This document shows, in pieces, positions 37,372 to 49,310 of a DNA stretch of 64,000 nucleotides; the first letter of the stretch is position 1; each line of letters starts with the position of its first letter. The stretch comes from Tessaracoccus caeni (GTDB lineage: Bacteria; Actinomycetota; Actinomycetes; Propionibacteriales; Propionibacteriaceae), in assembly GCF_029211185.1 (NCBI RefSeq), contig NZ_JARGDO010000001.1, positions 221,414 through 285,413 of the forward strand. The letters run 5' to 3'. Below the pieces are notes generated by a model that saw only the letters and a program-made list of their open reading frames with translations, was not told the DNA's origin and made no database searches. A program made the position numbers and the translations under genes.

Positions 37372-37913
37372 TACTTGCCAGCCTTTCCAGCCTTGCGGCG
37401 GATCTGCTCGCCCTGGTACTTGATGCCCTTGCCCTTGTACGGCTCGGGCTTGCGGAGCTTGCGGATGTTGGCCGCAGTCTCGCCGACGAGCTGCTTGTCG
37501 ATGCCCTCGACCGAGAACCGGGTGGGGGTCTCGACGGTGAACGTGATGCCCTCCGGCGCGTTGATGACGACGGGGTGCGAGTAGCCCAGAGCGAACTCGA
37601 GCTGCGACGGGCCCTTGGCCACCACACGGTAGCCGACGCCGACGATCTCGAGCTTCTTCGTGTAGCCCTCGGTGACACCGACGATCATGTTCGCAACGAG
37701 AGTGCGGGTAAGACCGTGCAGGGAACGGCTCTGACGCTCGTCGTTGGGACGAGTGACCTCGAGCTGGCCCTCAGCGTTCTTATCGATAGCGATGGGCTCA
37801 GCGACGGTGAGCGTCAGCGAACCCTTGGGGCCCTTGACGTCGACCTGCTGGCCATCGAGCTTGACATCCACACCGGACGGAACGGTGATAGGGAGCCTGC
37901 CAATACGCGACAT
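37371..37913 (-). CDS. rplF: 50S ribosomal protein L6
   Basis: The 180-residue L6 begins [20 protein letters not shown], contains the two L6 domains and ends with the signature [14 protein letters not shown]. It lies near the sarcin-ricin loop and factor-binding site. ATG 37913 has AGGAGGAAGAG upstream. Confidence 0.98.
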   Translation of the reverse strand: MSRIGRLPITVPSGVDVKLDGQQVDVKGPKGSLTLTVAEPIAIDKNAEGQLEVTRPNDERQSRSLHGLTRTLVANMIVGVTEGYTKKLEIVGVGYRVVAKGPSQLEFALGYSHPVVINAPEGITFTVETPTRFSVEGIDKQLVGETAANIRKLRKPEPYKGKGIKYQGEQIRRKAGKAGK

Positions 37914-37939
37914 ATTCTCTTCCTCCTATCCCTGCCCGG

Positions 37940-38344
37940 TCACCAGACGTAGGCGAGCACTTCGCCGCCCACGGACTTGGCTTTGGCTTCCTTGTCGGTC
38001 AGCAGACCCTGCGACGTCGAGATGATCGCGATACCAAGACCGCCGAGCACCTTCGGCAGCGCCGTGGCCTTCGCGTAGACGCGCAGACCGGGCTTGCTGA
38101 TGCGACGCAGGCCCGCGATCGAACGCTCGCGGGAATCGCCGTACTTCAGGACGACCTTGAGAACGTCGCCGACCTGGCCCTCGACCTGGGTCAGCTCGAA
38201 GTCCTCGATGTAGCCCTCTTGCTTAAGGATCTTGGCGATGCCCACCTTGATCTTGGACGCAGGCATGGTCGCCTCGTCCTTGTACGCCTGGTTGGCGTTG
38301 CGCACACGCGTGAGCATGTCTGCGATTGGATCAGTCATTGTCAT
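37940..38344 (-). CDS. rpsH: 30S ribosomal protein S8
   Basis: S8 binds the central domain of 16S rRNA and in E. coli represses the spc operon. The 134-residue protein begins [15 protein letters not shown] and ends with [26 protein letters not shown]-type block typical of the family. Two ATGs, 38344 and 38338, are possible; AGAGG lies upstream. Confidence 0.97.
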   Translation of the reverse strand: MTMTDPIADMLTRVRNANQAYKDEATMPASKIKVGIAKILKQEGYIEDFELTQVEGQVGDVLKVVLKYGDSRERSIAGLRRISKPGLRVYAKATALPKVLGGLGIAIISTSQGLLTDKEAKAKSVGGEVLAYVW

Positions 38345-38418
38345 GACTTGTTTGCCTCTTTCTCGCGCCGGTTTCCGGGAGCCGGACCTGTCGCGTATTG
38401 ATCAGTAGGTGGGGCTGG

Positions 38419-38604
38419 TCACCACGACGACTTGGTCACGCCCGGCAGTTCGCCGGCATGTGCCATCTCGCGCAGGCAGACTCGGCACAGGCCGAACTTG
38501 CGGTAGACCGAGTGGGGCCGCCCGCACTTCTGGCAGCGGGTGTAGGCACGCACGCCGAACTTGGGCTTGCGGGACTGCTTGACCTTGAGTGCTGTCTTAG
38601 CCAT
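38419..38604 (-). CDS. rpsZ: 30S ribosomal protein S14, zinc-binding type Z
   Basis: The 61-residue short S14 has a zinc ribbon with Cys24, Cys27, Cys40 and Cys43 (CQKCGRP and CRVCLRE). This zinc-dependent form is the housekeeping copy in the spc operon of many Gram-positives. It follows rplE by 9 bases. Confidence 0.98.
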   Translation of the reverse strand: MAKTALKVKQSRKPKFGVRAYTRCQKCGRPHSVYRKFGLCRVCLREMAHAGELPGVTKSSW

Positions 38605-38613
38605 CGCTTAAGC

Positions 38614-39243
38614 TCACTTCTTCTTCTTGGCGTAGTAGGCGGGACCGCGCTTCGACTTGGCCTTCTTGGGGTCGTCGACGGCCTTGAACGGGAAGCCCAG
38701 GTGCTTCAGCAGCGCCCGGCCCTCAGCGTCGTTGGTGGCGGAGGTCACGAACGTGATGTCCATGCCGCGCACGCGATCGATCTTGTCCTGATCGATCTCG
38801 AGGAACATGACCTGCTCGTTGAGACCGAAGGTGTAGTTGCCGTTGCCGTCGAACTGGGCGCCGTTGAGGCCGCGGAAGTCGCGGATACGGGGCAGCGCCA
38901 GGGTCAGCAGGCGGTCAGCGAACTCCCACATGCGATCGCCACGAAGGGTGACGTGGCAGCCGATGGGCATGCCCTCGCGCAGCTTGAACTGAGCGATGGA
39001 CTTGCGGGCGCGGGTCACCTGGGGCTTCTGGCCGGTGATGGCGGTCAGGTCGCGGATGGCGCCGTCGATGATCTTGGAGTCGCGAGCAGCCTCGCCGACA
39101 CCCATGTTCACGACGACCTTCACCAGGCCCGGGATCTGCATCACGTTGTCGTAGGAGAACTCCTGCTGGAGAGCAGGCACGATCTCCGAACGGTACTTCT
39201 GCTTCAGCCGCGGCAAAGCGGTGGTGGTTGCGGTGGCGCTCAT
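38614..39243 (-). CDS. rplE: 50S ribosomal protein L5
   Basis: L5 binds 5S rRNA and contacts P-site tRNA. The 209-residue protein has [20 protein letters not shown] near residue 35 and [20 protein letters not shown] near 112. Its ATG overlaps the rplX stop by one base. The C-terminus is extended by about 20 residues ([20 protein letters not shown]), a tail common in actinobacteria. Confidence 0.98.
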   Translation of the reverse strand: MSATATTTALPRLKQKYRSEIVPALQQEFSYDNVMQIPGLVKVVVNMGVGEAARDSKIIDGAIRDLTAITGQKPQVTRARKSIAQFKLREGMPIGCHVTLRGDRMWEFADRLLTLALPRIRDFRGLNGAQFDGNGNYTFGLNEQVMFLEIDQDKIDRVRGMDITFVTSATNDAEGRALLKHLGFPFKAVDDPKKAKSKRGPAYYAKKKK

Positions 39244-39614
39244 CAGATCTCCTCCCCCGTCTTGCGCGCGATGCGCACCGAACGGAAGGCCTTGTACTCC
39301 GAACCGTCAGGACGACGCTTGGTGACCTCGACGCGCTTGTAGCCGACGCGGGTCACCACGTCCTTGCCGTCGACCTTGGTCACGAGCTGCACGTTGGACA
39401 CGTGGATCGGGGCCTCGGAGGTGATCACGCCGCCTTCGATCCGGCGGCCGTTGGCGCCCTGCGCCTCGCGGCGGTGACGCTTGACCAGGTTGACACCCTG
39501 AACGGTGACGCGCTGGTCCTCGGGGTAGACGGCGATGATCTCGCCGATGGCACCCTTGTCCTTGCCGGAGATGACCTTGACGCGGTCACCCTTCTTGACA
39601 TGGAGCGAATTCAT
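39243..39614 (-). CDS. rplX: 50S ribosomal protein L24
   Basis: The 123-residue protein starts [20 protein letters not shown], the KOW RNA-binding motif of L24, and has [12 protein letters not shown] near residue 38. It initiates 50S assembly. It begins 1 base after the rplN stop and overlaps rplE. Confidence 0.98.
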   Translation of the reverse strand: MNSLHVKKGDRVKVISGKDKGAIGEIIAVYPEDQRVTVQGVNLVKRHRREAQGANGRRIEGGVITSEAPIHVSNVQLVTKVDGKDVVTRVGYKRVEVTKRRPDGSEYKAFRSVRIARKTGEEI

Positions 39615-39615
39615 C

Positions 39616-39984
39616 TCAGATCACCTCCGGGGCGAGCGAGACGATGCGCATGAACTTCTTCTCGCGCAGCTCACGGGCGACGGGGCCGAAGATGCGGGTA
39701 CCGCGGGGTTCCCCGTCGGCCTTGAGGATCACGGCGGCGTTCTCGTCGAACTTGATGTAGGAACCGTCGGCGCGGCGACGCTCCTTCTTGGTGCGGACGA
39801 CGACGGCCTTGACCACGTCGCCCTTCTTGACGTTGCCGCCAGGGATCGCGTCCTTGACGGTGGCGACGATCGTGTCGCCGAGGTAGGCATAGCGGCGTCG
39901 GGATCCACCGAGAACACGGATGCAAAGGATCTCCTTGGCACCAGTGTTGTCGGCGATCTTAAGCCGCGACTCCTGCTGGATCAT
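39616..39984 (-). CDS. rplN: 50S ribosomal protein L14
   Basis: The 122-residue L14 begins [20 protein letters not shown] and carries the family block [23 protein letters not shown] 39984 follows AAGGAGAAGTA; the longer frame above it is not L14-like. It is the first gene of the spc transcript here: a 200-base gap and then an ABC transporter gene precede it instead of rpsQ. Confidence 0.98.
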   Translation of the reverse strand: MIQQESRLKIADNTGAKEILCIRVLGGSRRRYAYLGDTIVATVKDAIPGGNVKKGDVVKAVVVRTKKERRRADGSYIKFDENAAVILKADGEPRGTRIFGPVARELREKKFMRIVSLAPEVI

Positions 39985-40184
39985 TACTTCTCCTTGTCTC
40001 GCCGGTTCCGGTAAAAGGCCTTGCGAAACTAGAAACGGTCCCCCTGGATTTTGCCAGAAGGCAGCCACCAAGCTCGATGGAGATGGTGACCATGCGCCCG
40101 GGAGAGGTCCCCTCGAGAGAGGGCTCAGACCCAAGACAACTTCGACAGTCTATCCCACCGCACCTGAGCGACGAAATCAGCACC

Positions 40185-43100
40185 CTACTCGCTGCGGAGG
40201 GCTTCGACGGGGTCCTTACGGGAGGCGGCCGTCGACGGGATCAAGCCGGCGAGCGCGGTGAGGGTCATGCTGATCAGCACCAGGATGCCGGCGGCTGCCA
40301 GCGGCAGCTGGGCGATGTTGGGCACGTCGAAGTTGGCGTAGACGATTGCGTTGGCGGGGATCGTCAGCAAGAAGGTGATGGTGACGCCGAGGGCGCCGGC
40401 GACGAAGCCGACGATCAGCGTCTCGGCGTTGAACACACGACGGATGTCGCGCTTGCTGGCGCCGATGGAGCGAAGGATGCCGATCTCCTTCTTGCGTTCC
40501 AGCACCGAGATATAGGTGATGACGCCGATCATGATCGACGAGACGACCAGCGAGATGGCGACGAAGGCGATCAGGATGTTGCTGATCATGTTGACGATCT
40601 CCGTCACCGAGCTCATCAGCACCCCGACGATGTCGGTGTAAGTGACCACCTGATCCTCGCTGCCCGCACCCCGCATGCGGTCGTTGTACTCGTCGAGGAT
40701 CCGGGTGACCTCGCCCTTCGACTCGAAGTCGCGCGGATAGATGTCGATGCGCGAGGGGTCGTCGAAGTCGGCGTAGCCGAGCTTGCGGAGGTTGCTCTCA
40801 AGGCTGGCCGTCTGGGTGGTGGCCACCGACATCAGCAGCTGCGCCACCTGCTCCGGACTGCGCTCCATCTTGAAGGCCTCCATGAAGGCCTCCTGATCGA
40901 CGCCCATCGCCTCGCCCATGTTCTTGGCGAGATCCCCCATGTTGGACTCCAGCGCCGAGCCGATCTGGTCGCCCAGCGCAGACGCCAGCTGGGAGCCGAC
41001 ATCCTCCATGTAGACGGCCATGACCTTCTGCATGTAGTCGCCAAGGACTCCCTGCAGCTGGCTCTGGATGGCGTCGGTGTTGATGTAGGAACGCGCCTCC
41101 CCCAGCAACGCCTTCCCCGCGTCGGACTCCAGGAAGGCCGTGAAGTTCTTCTGCGCGTCGGTGGGATCGAGCCCCTTCTCGATGGTGAAGACGAGATAGC
41201 CCTGGATCAGCCGCTCGACGAGGCCGGCGTTGGGATCAGGGGTCAGCGCGTCGGCGATGCCGAGCAGCTCCTGGCCTTCTTCGGAGGCCACGAACTCGGG
41301 AAGCGTGGTGGTCGGATCGACGGGGTCCAGTTCGTTCTCCAGCGCGAACGCGACGTAGCCCTGCAGCACGGCGTCGAGTTGCTCGGTATCGAGCCCCTCT
41401 CCAGCTGAGGCGATCAGCGCCTGCCCGTCGGGGGATGCCAGGAACACCGGGAGGTTCGTCGCGACGTCGACCGGATCCAGGCCGTTGGCGGCGGCGAAGG
41501 CCGCGTAGCCCTCGCCGAGCTGCGTCAGGATGAGCCCGAGTTGCTCGGGATCGATCGTCGGCATGGGCTGGTCTGTGTCAGGCTCCTGGGTGCCGGGCTG
41601 CTCGGCATCCGGGTCGGGTTCGGGAAGCTGGATGATGTCGGCCAGATCGAGGCCGGCGATGATGCCGTCGAGGTCGAGCGCCGGCATCTTGGACGGATCG
41701 ATCTGAATGTCGGCCAGGCTGAGGTCCATCCCCGAGAAGCCGGACTCCAGGCCTGACATGTCGAGCTTCAGCTTCGACTGGTCGAAGGTGAACGCCTTCG
41801 CGATCTTCTTCTCGTCGATGGTGAACATCGATGCGAAGTCGAACTCCTCCTGGTCGGGCTCCTCGCCGAAGCGCCGTCCCGTGAAGACGTCGGTGTCCGT
41901 CGCGTCGAGCTGGCTGCGCGCGATCTCCGAGCGCGCCGCCCGATCGATGACCTCGGTGGTGAGCGCGCGCGTGTAGTAGATGCCGGGTTGGAGGCGCGCC
42001 GAGTCGTCGGTGGGTTTGACGATGCCCGCCACTCGGAGTTCGTCGCCTTCCTCGACGAGATCCTTGACGTACCCCTTGTCGCCCTTGCGGTCGGTCCACA
42101 CGTCGAATTCGTCGTCGTAGGTGTAGAAGTCGGCGGCGTCCACCAGCGTGAAGGTGACGTCCATGATCTCTTCGTAGCTGACGTTCAATGGCGGGCCCGG
42201 CGGCTCGACCTTCTCCTCGTCGATCACCTGGCGGACCATCTCGTCCAGCTCTGCGGGATCGCGCAGGCCCATGGCGTAGAGGCCGAAGTCGCTGAACCCG
42301 CCGCTGGGGGTGAGCACGATGAGGGTCTCGTCGGCGGCGGTGGGCCACTGGCCGGCAACCAGTTCGAAGTGGGAGTCGATCAGGGAGCGGTCCTCCATCA
42401 ACTCGTGGAAGACGTTGGTGCTCATCGACGCCGACAGCATGGAGTTGGCCGACATCCCGCCGAAGCCGAGGGAATCGAAACTCGTGTCGGGATTGATCTG
42501 GCGGGCCCCGTCCGACGTGTCCGACGCGAAGATCTGCGGCGAGACGTCATAGGCGTACTGGATCGAGTTGACGTGGCTGTCGATGCCTCCGCCGTTGGTG
42601 TCGAGGAAGTGCTTCAACGACTCGAGATCGTTCGTGCCGACGCTGGAGAACATCTTCGAGATCGCCTGCACCTCGCGCACATGACCGGGTTTGGTCTCTC
42701 GCGTCCCCGAGACCTCCTGGACCATGCCGGACGACGAGGCGAGCATGGCGGTCATGTCCATGCCCTGGCGTTGGATGCTCAGCGGATAGAGCGAGAGCGT
42801 GTCCTCTTCCACACCCTTGATGTATGAGTTGACGCCGTTGGCCAGGGCAAGGATCGCCGCGATGCCGATGATCCCGATGCTGCCGGCGAAGGCCGTCATC
42901 AAGGTGCGGCCCTTCTTCGTCATCAGGTTGTTGAAGGAGAGCGCGATGGCGGTGAGGAAGGACATGCTGGTGCGACGTGCCGGCCGCCCGTCGCGCTCGT
43001 CGCTGGCATGCGGATAGTAAGGATGGCTGTCGTCGGAGATGACGCCGTCGCTCAGGTGCACGATGCGGGTCGCGTACTCCGCCGCGAGCTCCGGGTTGTG

Positions 43101-43691
43101 GGTGACCATGATCACTAGGCGGTCCTTGGCGATGCTGGTGAGCAGCGCCATGATCTGAACGCTGGTCTTGGAGTCCAGCGCACCGGTCGGCTCGTCGGCG
43201 AGCAGGATCTCCGGATCGTTGACCAGGGCGCGAGCGATCGCCACCCGCTGCATCTGGCCGCCGGAGAGCTGATTGGGCCGCTTATGGACGTGGTCACCGA
43301 GGCCAACCTCATCCAGCGCCGCCTTGGCGCGCTCGCGGCGCTCCGCGCGGGAGACGCCCGCCAACGTGAGCGCCAACTCGACGTTCGCCAGCACGCTCTG
43401 GTGCGGAATCAGGTTATAGCTCTGGAAGACGAAGCCGATGCGGTTGTTGCGGTAGGTATCCCAGTCACGATCGCGGTAGCGCTCCGTCGCGATACCGTCG
43501 ATGATGAGGTTGCCGGAGTCGTAGTGGTCGAGGCCGCCGACGATGTTGAGCAGCGTCGTCTTGCCGGAGCCCGACGGCCCGAGGATCGCCACGAACTCGT
43601 TGTCCCGAAAGGCGATGGAGACATCGTTGAGGGCGACCTGGGTGAAATCGCCGGTGGTGTACGACTTGCGGACATCTCTGAGTTCAAGCAT
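40185..43691 (-). CDS. Fused ABC transporter ATPase-permease with FtsX domain and a large repeat-containing ectodomain
   Basis: The 1,168-residue protein joins a LolD/MacB-type ATPase (Walker [10 protein letters not shown] 38-46, LSGGQ 142-146, Walker B ILLADE 162-167) to a permease with one membrane helix near 260-288, an extracytoplasmic region of about 700 residues and three C-terminal helices with an FtsX domain ([20 protein letters not shown]). The ectodomain holds three tandem repeats of about 50 residues (roughly 720-870), each with a GY-x-x-F core followed by LDP. This MacB-like architecture acts as a mechanotransmitter in efflux or cell-wall control, not as an importer. The gene stands between rpsQ and rplN in the ribosomal cluster, on its own transcript. 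Its substrate is unknown. Confidence 0.9.
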   Translation of the reverse strand: MLELRDVRKSYTTGDFTQVALNDVSIAFRDNEFVAILGPSGSGKTTLLNIVGGLDHYDSGNLIIDGIATERYRDRDWDTYRNNRIGFVFQSYNLIPHQSVLANVELALTLAGVSRAERRERAKAALDEVGLGDHVHKRPNQLSGGQMQRVAIARALVNDPEILLADEPTGALDSKTSVQIMALLTSIAKDRLVIMVTHNPELAAEYATRIVHLSDGVISDDSHPYYPHASDERDGRPARRTSMSFLTAIALSFNNLMTKKGRTLMTAFAGSIGIIGIAAILALANGVNSYIKGVEEDTLSLYPLSIQRQGMDMTAMLASSSGMVQEVSGTRETKPGHVREVQAISKMFSSVGTNDLESLKHFLDTNGGGIDSHVNSIQYAYDVSPQIFASDTSDGARQINPDTSFDSLGFGGMSANSMLSASMSTNVFHELMEDRSLIDSHFELVAGQWPTAADETLIVLTPSGGFSDFGLYAMGLRDPAELDEMVRQVIDEEKVEPPGPPLNVSYEEIMDVTFTLVDAADFYTYDDEFDVWTDRKGDKGYVKDLVEEGDELRVAGIVKPTDDSARLQPGIYYTRALTTEVIDRAARSEIARSQLDATDTDVFTGRRFGEEPDQEEFDFASMFTIDEKKIAKAFTFDQSKLKLDMSGLESGFSGMDLSLADIQIDPSKMPALDLDGIIAGLDLADIIQLPEPDPDAEQPGTQEPDTDQPMPTIDPEQLGLILTQLGEGYAAFAAANGLDPVDVATNLPVFLASPDGQALIASAGEGLDTEQLDAVLQGYVAFALENELDPVDPTTTLPEFVASEEGQELLGIADALTPDPNAGLVERLIQGYLVFTIEKGLDPTDAQKNFTAFLESDAGKALLGEARSYINTDAIQSQLQGVLGDYMQKVMAVYMEDVGSQLASALGDQIGSALESNMGDLAKNMGEAMGVDQEAFMEAFKMERSPEQVAQLLMSVATTQTASLESNLRKLGYADFDDPSRIDIYPRDFESKGEVTRILDEYNDRMRGAGSEDQVVTYTDIVGVLMSSVTEIVNMISNILIAFVAISLVVSSIMIGVITYISVLERKKEIGILRSIGASKRDIRRVFNAETLIVGFVAGALGVTITFLLTIPANAIVYANFDVPNIAQLPLAAAGILVLISMTLTALAGLIPSTAASRKDPVEALRSE

Positions 43692-44029
43692 TCGGGATCT
43701 TTCTGAACCGGCTCATCCCGGTTTCGCTGCAGCGCCTGCCAGCATACGACGTTGTATCAAACGAGCTGACTCCGGGCGGGAATAACATGCGCGCACGACG
43801 AAGCTGAAGCGTGTAACGCGGGGGCCGTGGCTCCGTTGCCGCAGCCCCCGGGATCTACTGCCAACGCTAGCGTGCGGGCCCACCTCCTGGCAGTAGCTGA
43901 AGGTATCGATTCGACAACAAATTACCCACAGCCTCCGCTCCCTCAGGGGAAACCATCGACAGGGAACATACGACGAGGACCGCCCCGCATCGCGGGACGG
44001 TCCTCGTCTTGTCTTGGCTTACGCCGAGA
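43692..44029. other. 338-base gap between rpsQ and the ABC gene
   Basis: The gap holds the rpsQ terminator (43972-44008), a weaker GC-rich inverted repeat near 43818-43851 (CGGGGGC / GCCCCCG arms) and an imperfect palindrome ATACGACGTTGTAT at 43744-43757, about 55 bases upstream of the ABC gene, which could be a repressor site. No coding frame is convincing. Confidence 0.5.
43972..44008 (-). terminator. Terminator of the S10 operon after rpsQ
   Basis: A stem GACGAGGACCG.CCCGC / GCGGG.CGGTCCTCGTC with one mismatch and an ATC loop lies 21 bases past the rpsQ stop. It ends the S10 transcript and isolates the following ABC gene. Confidence 0.85.
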
Positions 44030-44299
44030 TCACTTGGCGCGCTCGACGATCTCCACCAGGCGCCAGCGCTTCTGCGCGGACAGCGGGCGGGTCTCCATGA
44101 CGCGCACGCGGTCGCCGATGCCGGCCTCGTTCTGCTCGTCGTGGGCCTTGAGACGCGACGACTTAGTCATGACCTTGCCGTAGAGCGGGTGCTTGACCCG
44201 ATCCTCGACGAGGACGACGATCGTCTTGTCCATCTTGTCGGACACGACGACGCCCTGGAGCACCTTACGGCGCCCGCGCTCGGTCTGGGTTTCACTCAT
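44030..44299 (-). CDS. rpsQ: 30S ribosomal protein S17
   Basis: The 89-residue OB-fold protein contains [20 protein letters not shown] and [16 protein letters not shown], both typical of S17, and ends VEIVERAK. It follows rpmC by 2 bases and is the last gene of the S10 operon. rplN, its usual partner downstream, lies 4 kb away behind an ABC transporter gene. Confidence 0.98.
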   Translation of the reverse strand: MSETQTERGRRKVLQGVVVSDKMDKTIVVLVEDRVKHPLYGKVMTKSSRLKAHDEQNEAGIGDRVRVMETRPLSAQKRWRLVEIVERAK

Positions 44300-44301
44300 G
44301 G

Positions 44302-44535
44302 TCAGTTCTCCTCCGTGACGGGCTCATCCTCGATGTGGAGGTTGCGCTCCTGCAGCACGGTGTAGACGCGGGCGATGTCCTTGCGGACCTCGCGCAGCCG
44401 CCCGTGCGACTCGAGCTGGCCGGTAGCCGCCTGGAAGCGGAGACCGAACAGTTCCTCCTTCAGCTCAACGACCTTCGCGTTGAGCTGGTCACGAGACAGG
44501 CCGCGCAGCTCGTGAGCCTTCAGTGCCTTGCTCAT
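44302..44535 (-). CDS. rpmC: 50S ribosomal protein L29
   Basis: The 77-residue helical hairpin protein has [20 protein letters not shown] and [20 protein letters not shown]. Its start shares one base with the rplP stop. It sits at the peptide exit site, where nascent-chain factors dock. Confidence 0.97.
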   Translation of the reverse strand: MSKALKAHELRGLSRDQLNAKVVELKEELFGLRFQAATGQLESHGRLREVRKDIARVYTVLQERNLHIEDEPVTEEN

Positions 44536-44954
44536 CAGATATCACCTGCTTCGCGCTTGATGAAGCGCGCCTTGAACGGGAGCTTGTGGATGGCGAGCCG
44601 CATGGCCTCGCGAGCCACCTCCTCCGGCACGCCGGAGAGCTCGAACAGCACGCGACCCGGCTTGATGTTGGCCACCCACCACTCGGGGGAGCCCTTGCCG
44701 GAGCCCATGCGGGTCTCGGCGGGCTTCTTGGTCAACGGGCGATCCGGGTAGACGTTGATCCACACCTTGCCGCCACGCTTGATGTGACGGGTCATGGCGA
44801 TACGAGCCGCCTCGATCTGACGGTTGGTCAGGTAGGAGGACTCGAGCGCCTGGATGCCGTACTCGCCGAAGGCCAGCTTGGTGCCGCCCTTGGCCGCACC
44901 GTCACGCTTGGGATGGTGCTGCTTACGGAACTTAACGCGACGAGGAATCAGCAT
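44535..44954 (-). CDS. rplP: 50S ribosomal protein L16
   Basis: The 139-residue L16 begins [19 protein letters not shown] and has [20 protein letters not shown] and the C-terminal [20 protein letters not shown]. It organises the A-site region. It follows rpsC by 3 bases. Confidence 0.98.
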   Translation of the reverse strand: MLIPRRVKFRKQHHPKRDGAAKGGTKLAFGEYGIQALESSYLTNRQIEAARIAMTRHIKRGGKVWINVYPDRPLTKKPAETRMGSGKGSPEWWVANIKPGRVLFELSGVPEEVAREAMRLAIHKLPFKARFIKREAGDI

Positions 44955-44957
44955 GAC

Positions 44958-45770
<813 letters not shown>

Positions 45771-45771
45771 G

Positions 45772-46173
45772 TCAGGCTCCCTTCGTCTCGCGGGGTTCGA
45801 CGACAACGGTGATGTGCGACCCACGCTTGAGGATCCGGCTGGCGGAACCCTTGGCGCGGGGGCGGATCCGACGCAGGGTGACACCCTCGTCGACGAACGC
45901 CTTGGAGATGTAGAGATCCTCGGCGCGCAGGCCCTCAGCCGACTCGGCGTTGGCCACAGCGGAGGCCACCACCTTGTAGGCGGGCTCGGAGGCCGCCTGC
46001 GGGGCGAACTTCAAGGCCACCAGGGCGTCCTTGACGTCCATGCCGCGGACCAGGTCGATGACCCGGCGGACCTTGGTGGGGCTCATCCGGACGTGGCGCG
46101 CGATGGCGTACGAGCCAGGACGATCCCCGAGCAGGGTCTCGCGACGACGGCTGTTGCCGTTCTCGTTGCTCAT
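45772..46173 (-). CDS. rplV: 50S ribosomal protein L22
   Basis: L22 reaches into the exit tunnel. The 133-residue protein has [20 protein letters not shown] near residue 25 and the tunnel hairpin [20 protein letters not shown] near 100-119. It lies between rpsS and rpsC; AAGGAATTG precedes its ATG. Confidence 0.98.
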   Translation of the reverse strand: MSNENGNSRRRETLLGDRPGSYAIARHVRMSPTKVRRVIDLVRGMDVKDALVALKFAPQAASEPAYKVVASAVANAESAEGLRAEDLYISKAFVDEGVTLRRIRPRAKGSASRILKRGSHITVVVEPRETKGA

Positions 46174-46201
46174 TGTTGAATCAATTCCTTTTCTCGTTGC
46201 C

Positions 46202-46483
46202 TCAGCGGCGACGCGACTTCTTGTCGTCCTTCACGTGCCCCTTGAAGGTGCGCGTGGGAGCGAACTCGCCCAGCTTGTGACCGATCATGGACTCGGTGAT
46301 GAACACCGGGACGTGCTTGCGACCGTCGTGCACGGCGATGGTGTGACCCAGCATGTCCGGCACGATCATCGAACGACGCGACCACGTCTTGATCACGTTC
46401 TTGGTGCCCTTTTCGTTCTGGGCGTCCACCTTCTTGATCAGGTGGTCGTCGACGAAGGGACCCTTCTTAAGGCTGCGTGGCAT
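46202..46483 (-). CDS. rpsS: 30S ribosomal protein S19
   Basis: The 93-residue S19 begins [20 protein letters not shown] and contains [20 protein letters not shown]. It pairs with S13 in the head of the small subunit. Between rplB and rplV. Confidence 0.98.
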   Translation of the reverse strand: MPRSLKKGPFVDDHLIKKVDAQNEKGTKNVIKTWSRRSMIVPDMLGHTIAVHDGRKHVPVFITESMIGHKLGEFAPTRTFKGHVKDDKKSRRR

Positions 46484-46501
46484 TGTTCCTGACTCTCCCT
46501 A

Positions 46502-47338
46502 TCAGCGCTTCTTGCCGGTCTTGCGACGACGCACGATCAGGCGGTTGCTGGCCTTGTTCTTGTCGCGGGTGCGGCCCTCGGGCTTGCCCCACGGCGACAC
46601 CGGGTGACGGCCACCGGAGGTGCGACCCTCGCCACCACCGTGCGGGTGGTCGACGGGGTTCATCACGACACCGCGGACGGTCGGGCGGATGCCCTTCCAG
46701 CGGTTGCGGCCGGCCTTGCCCCAGTTGATGTTCGACTGCTCGGCGTTGCCCACCGTGCCGATCGTGGCGCGGCAGCGCACGTCGACCATGCGCATTTCGC
46801 CCGAGGGCATGCGCAGGGTGGCGTACTTGCCCTCGCGGGCGACCAGCTGGATGGAGGTGCCGGCGGAACGACCGAGCTTTGCGCCGCCACCGGGACGCAG
46901 CTCCACGCAGTGCACCGTGGTGCCGACGGGGATCTGACGCAGCTCCAGGTTGTTGCCCGGCTTGATGTCCGAGCCCTCACCGGAGGAGATGACGGTGCCC
47001 TGAGCCAGGTTGTTCGGGGCGATGATGTAGCGCTTCTCACCATCGAAGTAGTGCAGCAGCGCGATACGGGCGGTGCGGTTGGGGTCATACTCGATGTGAG
47101 CGACCTTGGCCGGCACGCCGTCCTTGTCGTAACGCTTGAAGTCGATGATGCGGTACGCCTGCTTGTGACCGCCGCCGATGTGGCGGGTGGTGATGCGGCC
47201 GGTGTTGTTCCGGCCGCCGGTCTTCGGCTTGGGGACCAGCAGCGACTTCTCCGGCGTCGAACGAGTGATCTCGGCGAAGTCCGAGACACTGGAGCCGCGG
47301 CGACCGGGCGTCGTGGGCTTGTACTTACGGATACCCAT
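46502..47338 (-). CDS. rplB: 50S ribosomal protein L2
   Basis: The 278-residue L2 begins [20 protein letters not shown] and carries the peptidyl-transferase-proximal block [20 protein letters not shown] near residue 222, including the conserved His of the GGG loop region. It bridges 23S domains and the subunits. Confidence 0.98.
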   Translation of the reverse strand: MGIRKYKPTTPGRRGSSVSDFAEITRSTPEKSLLVPKPKTGGRNNTGRITTRHIGGGHKQAYRIIDFKRYDKDGVPAKVAHIEYDPNRTARIALLHYFDGEKRYIIAPNNLAQGTVISSGEGSDIKPGNNLELRQIPVGTTVHCVELRPGGGAKLGRSAGTSIQLVAREGKYATLRMPSGEMRMVDVRCRATIGTVGNAEQSNINWGKAGRNRWKGIRPTVRGVVMNPVDHPHGGGEGRTSGGRHPVSPWGKPEGRTRDKNKASNRLIVRRRKTGKKR

Positions 47339-47369
47339 GAGGTTTAGCTTCCTTCCTCAGCCAGCGCGG

Positions 47370-47681
47370 TCAGTCGACCGGTCCGGAGAAGATGTCGATG
47401 CGGTCGCCCTCGGCCACCGTGACGATTGCACGCTTGGTGTCGACCTTCTTGCCGAGGCCGAACCGGGTGCGACGCGTCTTGCCGCGGCGGTTGAGGGTGT
47501 TGACGGAGACGACCTTGACCTTGAAGATCTGCTCGATGGCGATCTTGATCTCGGTCTTGTTCGCCTGCGGAGCGACGACGAAGGTGTACTTGTTCTCGTC
47601 GAGGAGGTTGTACGTCTTCTCGCTCACGACGGGACGCAGGATGATGTCGCGAGGATCGCGAATCTTCAGCGGCGCGGTCAC
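47370..47681 (-). CDS. rplW: 50S ribosomal protein L23
   Basis: The 103-residue protein has [20 protein letters not shown] and ends with [19 protein letters not shown] followed by a short strand. L23 is the docking point for trigger factor and SRP. Its start overlaps the rplD stop (4 bases). Confidence 0.97.
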   Translation of the reverse strand: MTAPLKIRDPRDIILRPVVSEKTYNLLDENKYTFVVAPQANKTEIKIAIEQIFKVKVVSVNTLNRRGKTRRTRFGLGKKVDTKRAIVTVAEGDRIDIFSGPVD

Positions 47682-48334
47682 TTGTCCTTCTCCTCAGAGT
47701 TGTTGGGGCCGGCGAGGAAGGCGGCCAGCGCGGCCTCCGTGAACACGACCTTGTCGTTGACCAGCACGTCGTAGGCGTTCAGCTGATCGACGGCGAGCGC
47801 GTGCACCTCGGCGAGGTTGCGCACCGACAGCCAGGCCACGTCCTCGGAGCGGTCGAGCACGACCAGCACCTTGGTGACGTCGCCGATGGCGTTCAGCGCG
47901 CTCAGGGCCTGCTTGGTGGAAGGGGTCTCCCCCGCCACGAGCGCCTTGAGCACGTAGATCTGGCCGTCGCGAGCCCGGTCGGACAGTGCGCCACGCAGGG
48001 CGGCGGCCACCATCTTCTTGGGGGTGCGCTGCGAGTAGTCACGCGGCTTGGGGCCGTGCACCACGCCGCCACCGGTCCACTGGGGAGCGCGACGGGAGCC
48101 GTGACGAGCGCGGCCGGTGCCCTTCTGACGCCAGGGCTTGGCGCCACCGCCGCGGACCTCGCCGCGGGTCTTGGTGGAGTGAGTGCCCTGACGAGCGGCC
48201 GCGAGCTGAGCCACGACGACCTGATGGATCAGGGGGATGTTGGTCTGCGCGTCGAACACCTCGGCGGGAAGGTCGACCTTGCCGGCCTTCTTGCCCTTGG
48301 CGTCGATCACGTCGACGGAGAGATTCTCGCTCAT
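47678..48334 (-). CDS. rplD: 50S ribosomal protein L4
   Basis: L4 contacts the exit tunnel and, in E. coli, represses the S10 operon. The 218-residue protein has the basic loop [20 protein letters not shown] and [17 protein letters not shown] at about 52-90, then [20 protein letters not shown]. It overlaps rplC (4 bases) and rplW. Confidence 0.98.
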   Translation of the reverse strand: MSENLSVDVIDAKGKKAGKVDLPAEVFDAQTNIPLIHQVVVAQLAAARQGTHSTKTRGEVRGGGAKPWRQKGTGRARHGSRRAPQWTGGGVVHGPKPRDYSQRTPKKMVAAALRGALSDRARDGQIYVLKALVAGETPSTKQALSALNAIGDVTKVLVVLDRSEDVAWLSVRNLAEVHALAVDQLNAYDVLVNDKVVFTEAALAAFLAGPNNSEEKDK

Positions 48335-48987
48335 GCTGCGCCACCCTTCTTGGCCGCGGTACGCACGACGACCAGCGAACCGGCGTTGCCGGGGACCGCA
48401 CCGCGGACCAGCAGCAGGCCGCGCTCAGCGTCGACGGCGTGGATCTTGAGGTTCTGCACGGTCACCTTGGCGTTGCCCATGCGGCCGGCCATGCGCAGGC
48501 CCTTGAACACGCGACCGGGGGTCGCGCAGCCACCGATGGAGCCCGGCGAGCGGTGCTTGCGGTGCACACCGTGCGAGGCGCGCAGGCCCTTGAAGCCGTG
48601 GCGCTTCATGACGCCGGCGGTGCCCTTGCCCTTGGAGGTGCCGGTCACGTCGACGATCTCGCCGCCTTCGAAGATCTCGGCGGTCAGCTCCTGGCCCAGC
48701 TCGAACTCGGAGGCGTTGGCGGTACGCAGCTCGACGAGGTTCTTGCGGGGGGTCACATCTGCCTTGGCGAAATGGCCGGCGGCGGGCTTGGTGACCTTCT
48801 TGGCCTTGATCGCACCGAAGCCGAGCTGCACGGCGTTGTAGCCGTCGGTCTCGGGGGTGCGGACCTGGGTCACGACACAGGGTCCGGCCTGGATCACGGT
48901 GACCGGAACCAGACGGTTGTTCTCATCCCAAAGCTGGGTCATGCCGAGCTTGGTGCCCAGGATGCCCTTCACATTACGTTCACTCAT
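48331..48987 (-). CDS. rplC: 50S ribosomal protein L3
   Basis: The 218-residue L3 begins [20 protein letters not shown] and contains [20 protein letters not shown], the conserved tip near the peptidyl-transferase centre. I chose ATG 48987, which has GAGG about 9 bases upstream; a GTG at 49002 would overlap rpsJ. Confidence 0.97.
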   Translation of the reverse strand: MSERNVKGILGTKLGMTQLWDENNRLVPVTVIQAGPCVVTQVRTPETDGYNAVQLGFGAIKAKKVTKPAAGHFAKADVTPRKNLVELRTANASEFELGQELTAEIFEGGEIVDVTGTSKGKGTAGVMKRHGFKGLRASHGVHRKHRSPGSIGGCATPGRVFKGLRMAGRMGNAKVTVQNLKIHAVDAERGLLLVRGAVPGNAGSLVVVRTAAKKGGAA

Positions 48988-48998
48988 GTTCTCAGACC

Positions 48999-49310
48999 TC
49001 ACGGAAGCTTGATCTCGATATCGACGCCCGCAGGAAGGTCCAGACGCATGAGCGAGTCGACCGTCTTAGGCGTGGGGTCGAGAATGTCGATGAGACGCTT
49101 GTGCGTGCGCATCTCGAAGTGCTCGCGGCTGTCCTTGTACTTGTGGGGCGAACGGATGACACAGAACACGTTCTTCTCGGTGGGCAGCGGCACGGGGCCA
49201 GCCACCTTTGCACCGGTGCGAGTCACAGTATCGACGATCTTGCGCGCCGAGCTGTCGATGACCTCATGGTCATACGCCCGCAGCCTGATGCGGATCTTTT
49301 GTCCCGCCAC
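48999..49310 (-). CDS. rpsJ: 30S ribosomal protein S10
   Basis: The 103-residue protein begins [20 protein letters not shown] and ends [15 protein letters not shown], full length. S10 also pairs with NusB/NusG in antitermination. GTG 49310 follows AAGAAGGAACA. It heads the S10 operon; no tuf gene precedes it, unlike the usual str-S10 arrangement. Confidence 0.98.
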   Translation of the reverse strand: MAGQKIRIRLRAYDHEVIDSSARKIVDTVTRTGAKVAGPVPLPTEKNVFCVIRSPHKYKDSREHFEMRTHKRLIDILDPTPKTVDSLMRLDLPAGVDIEIKLP

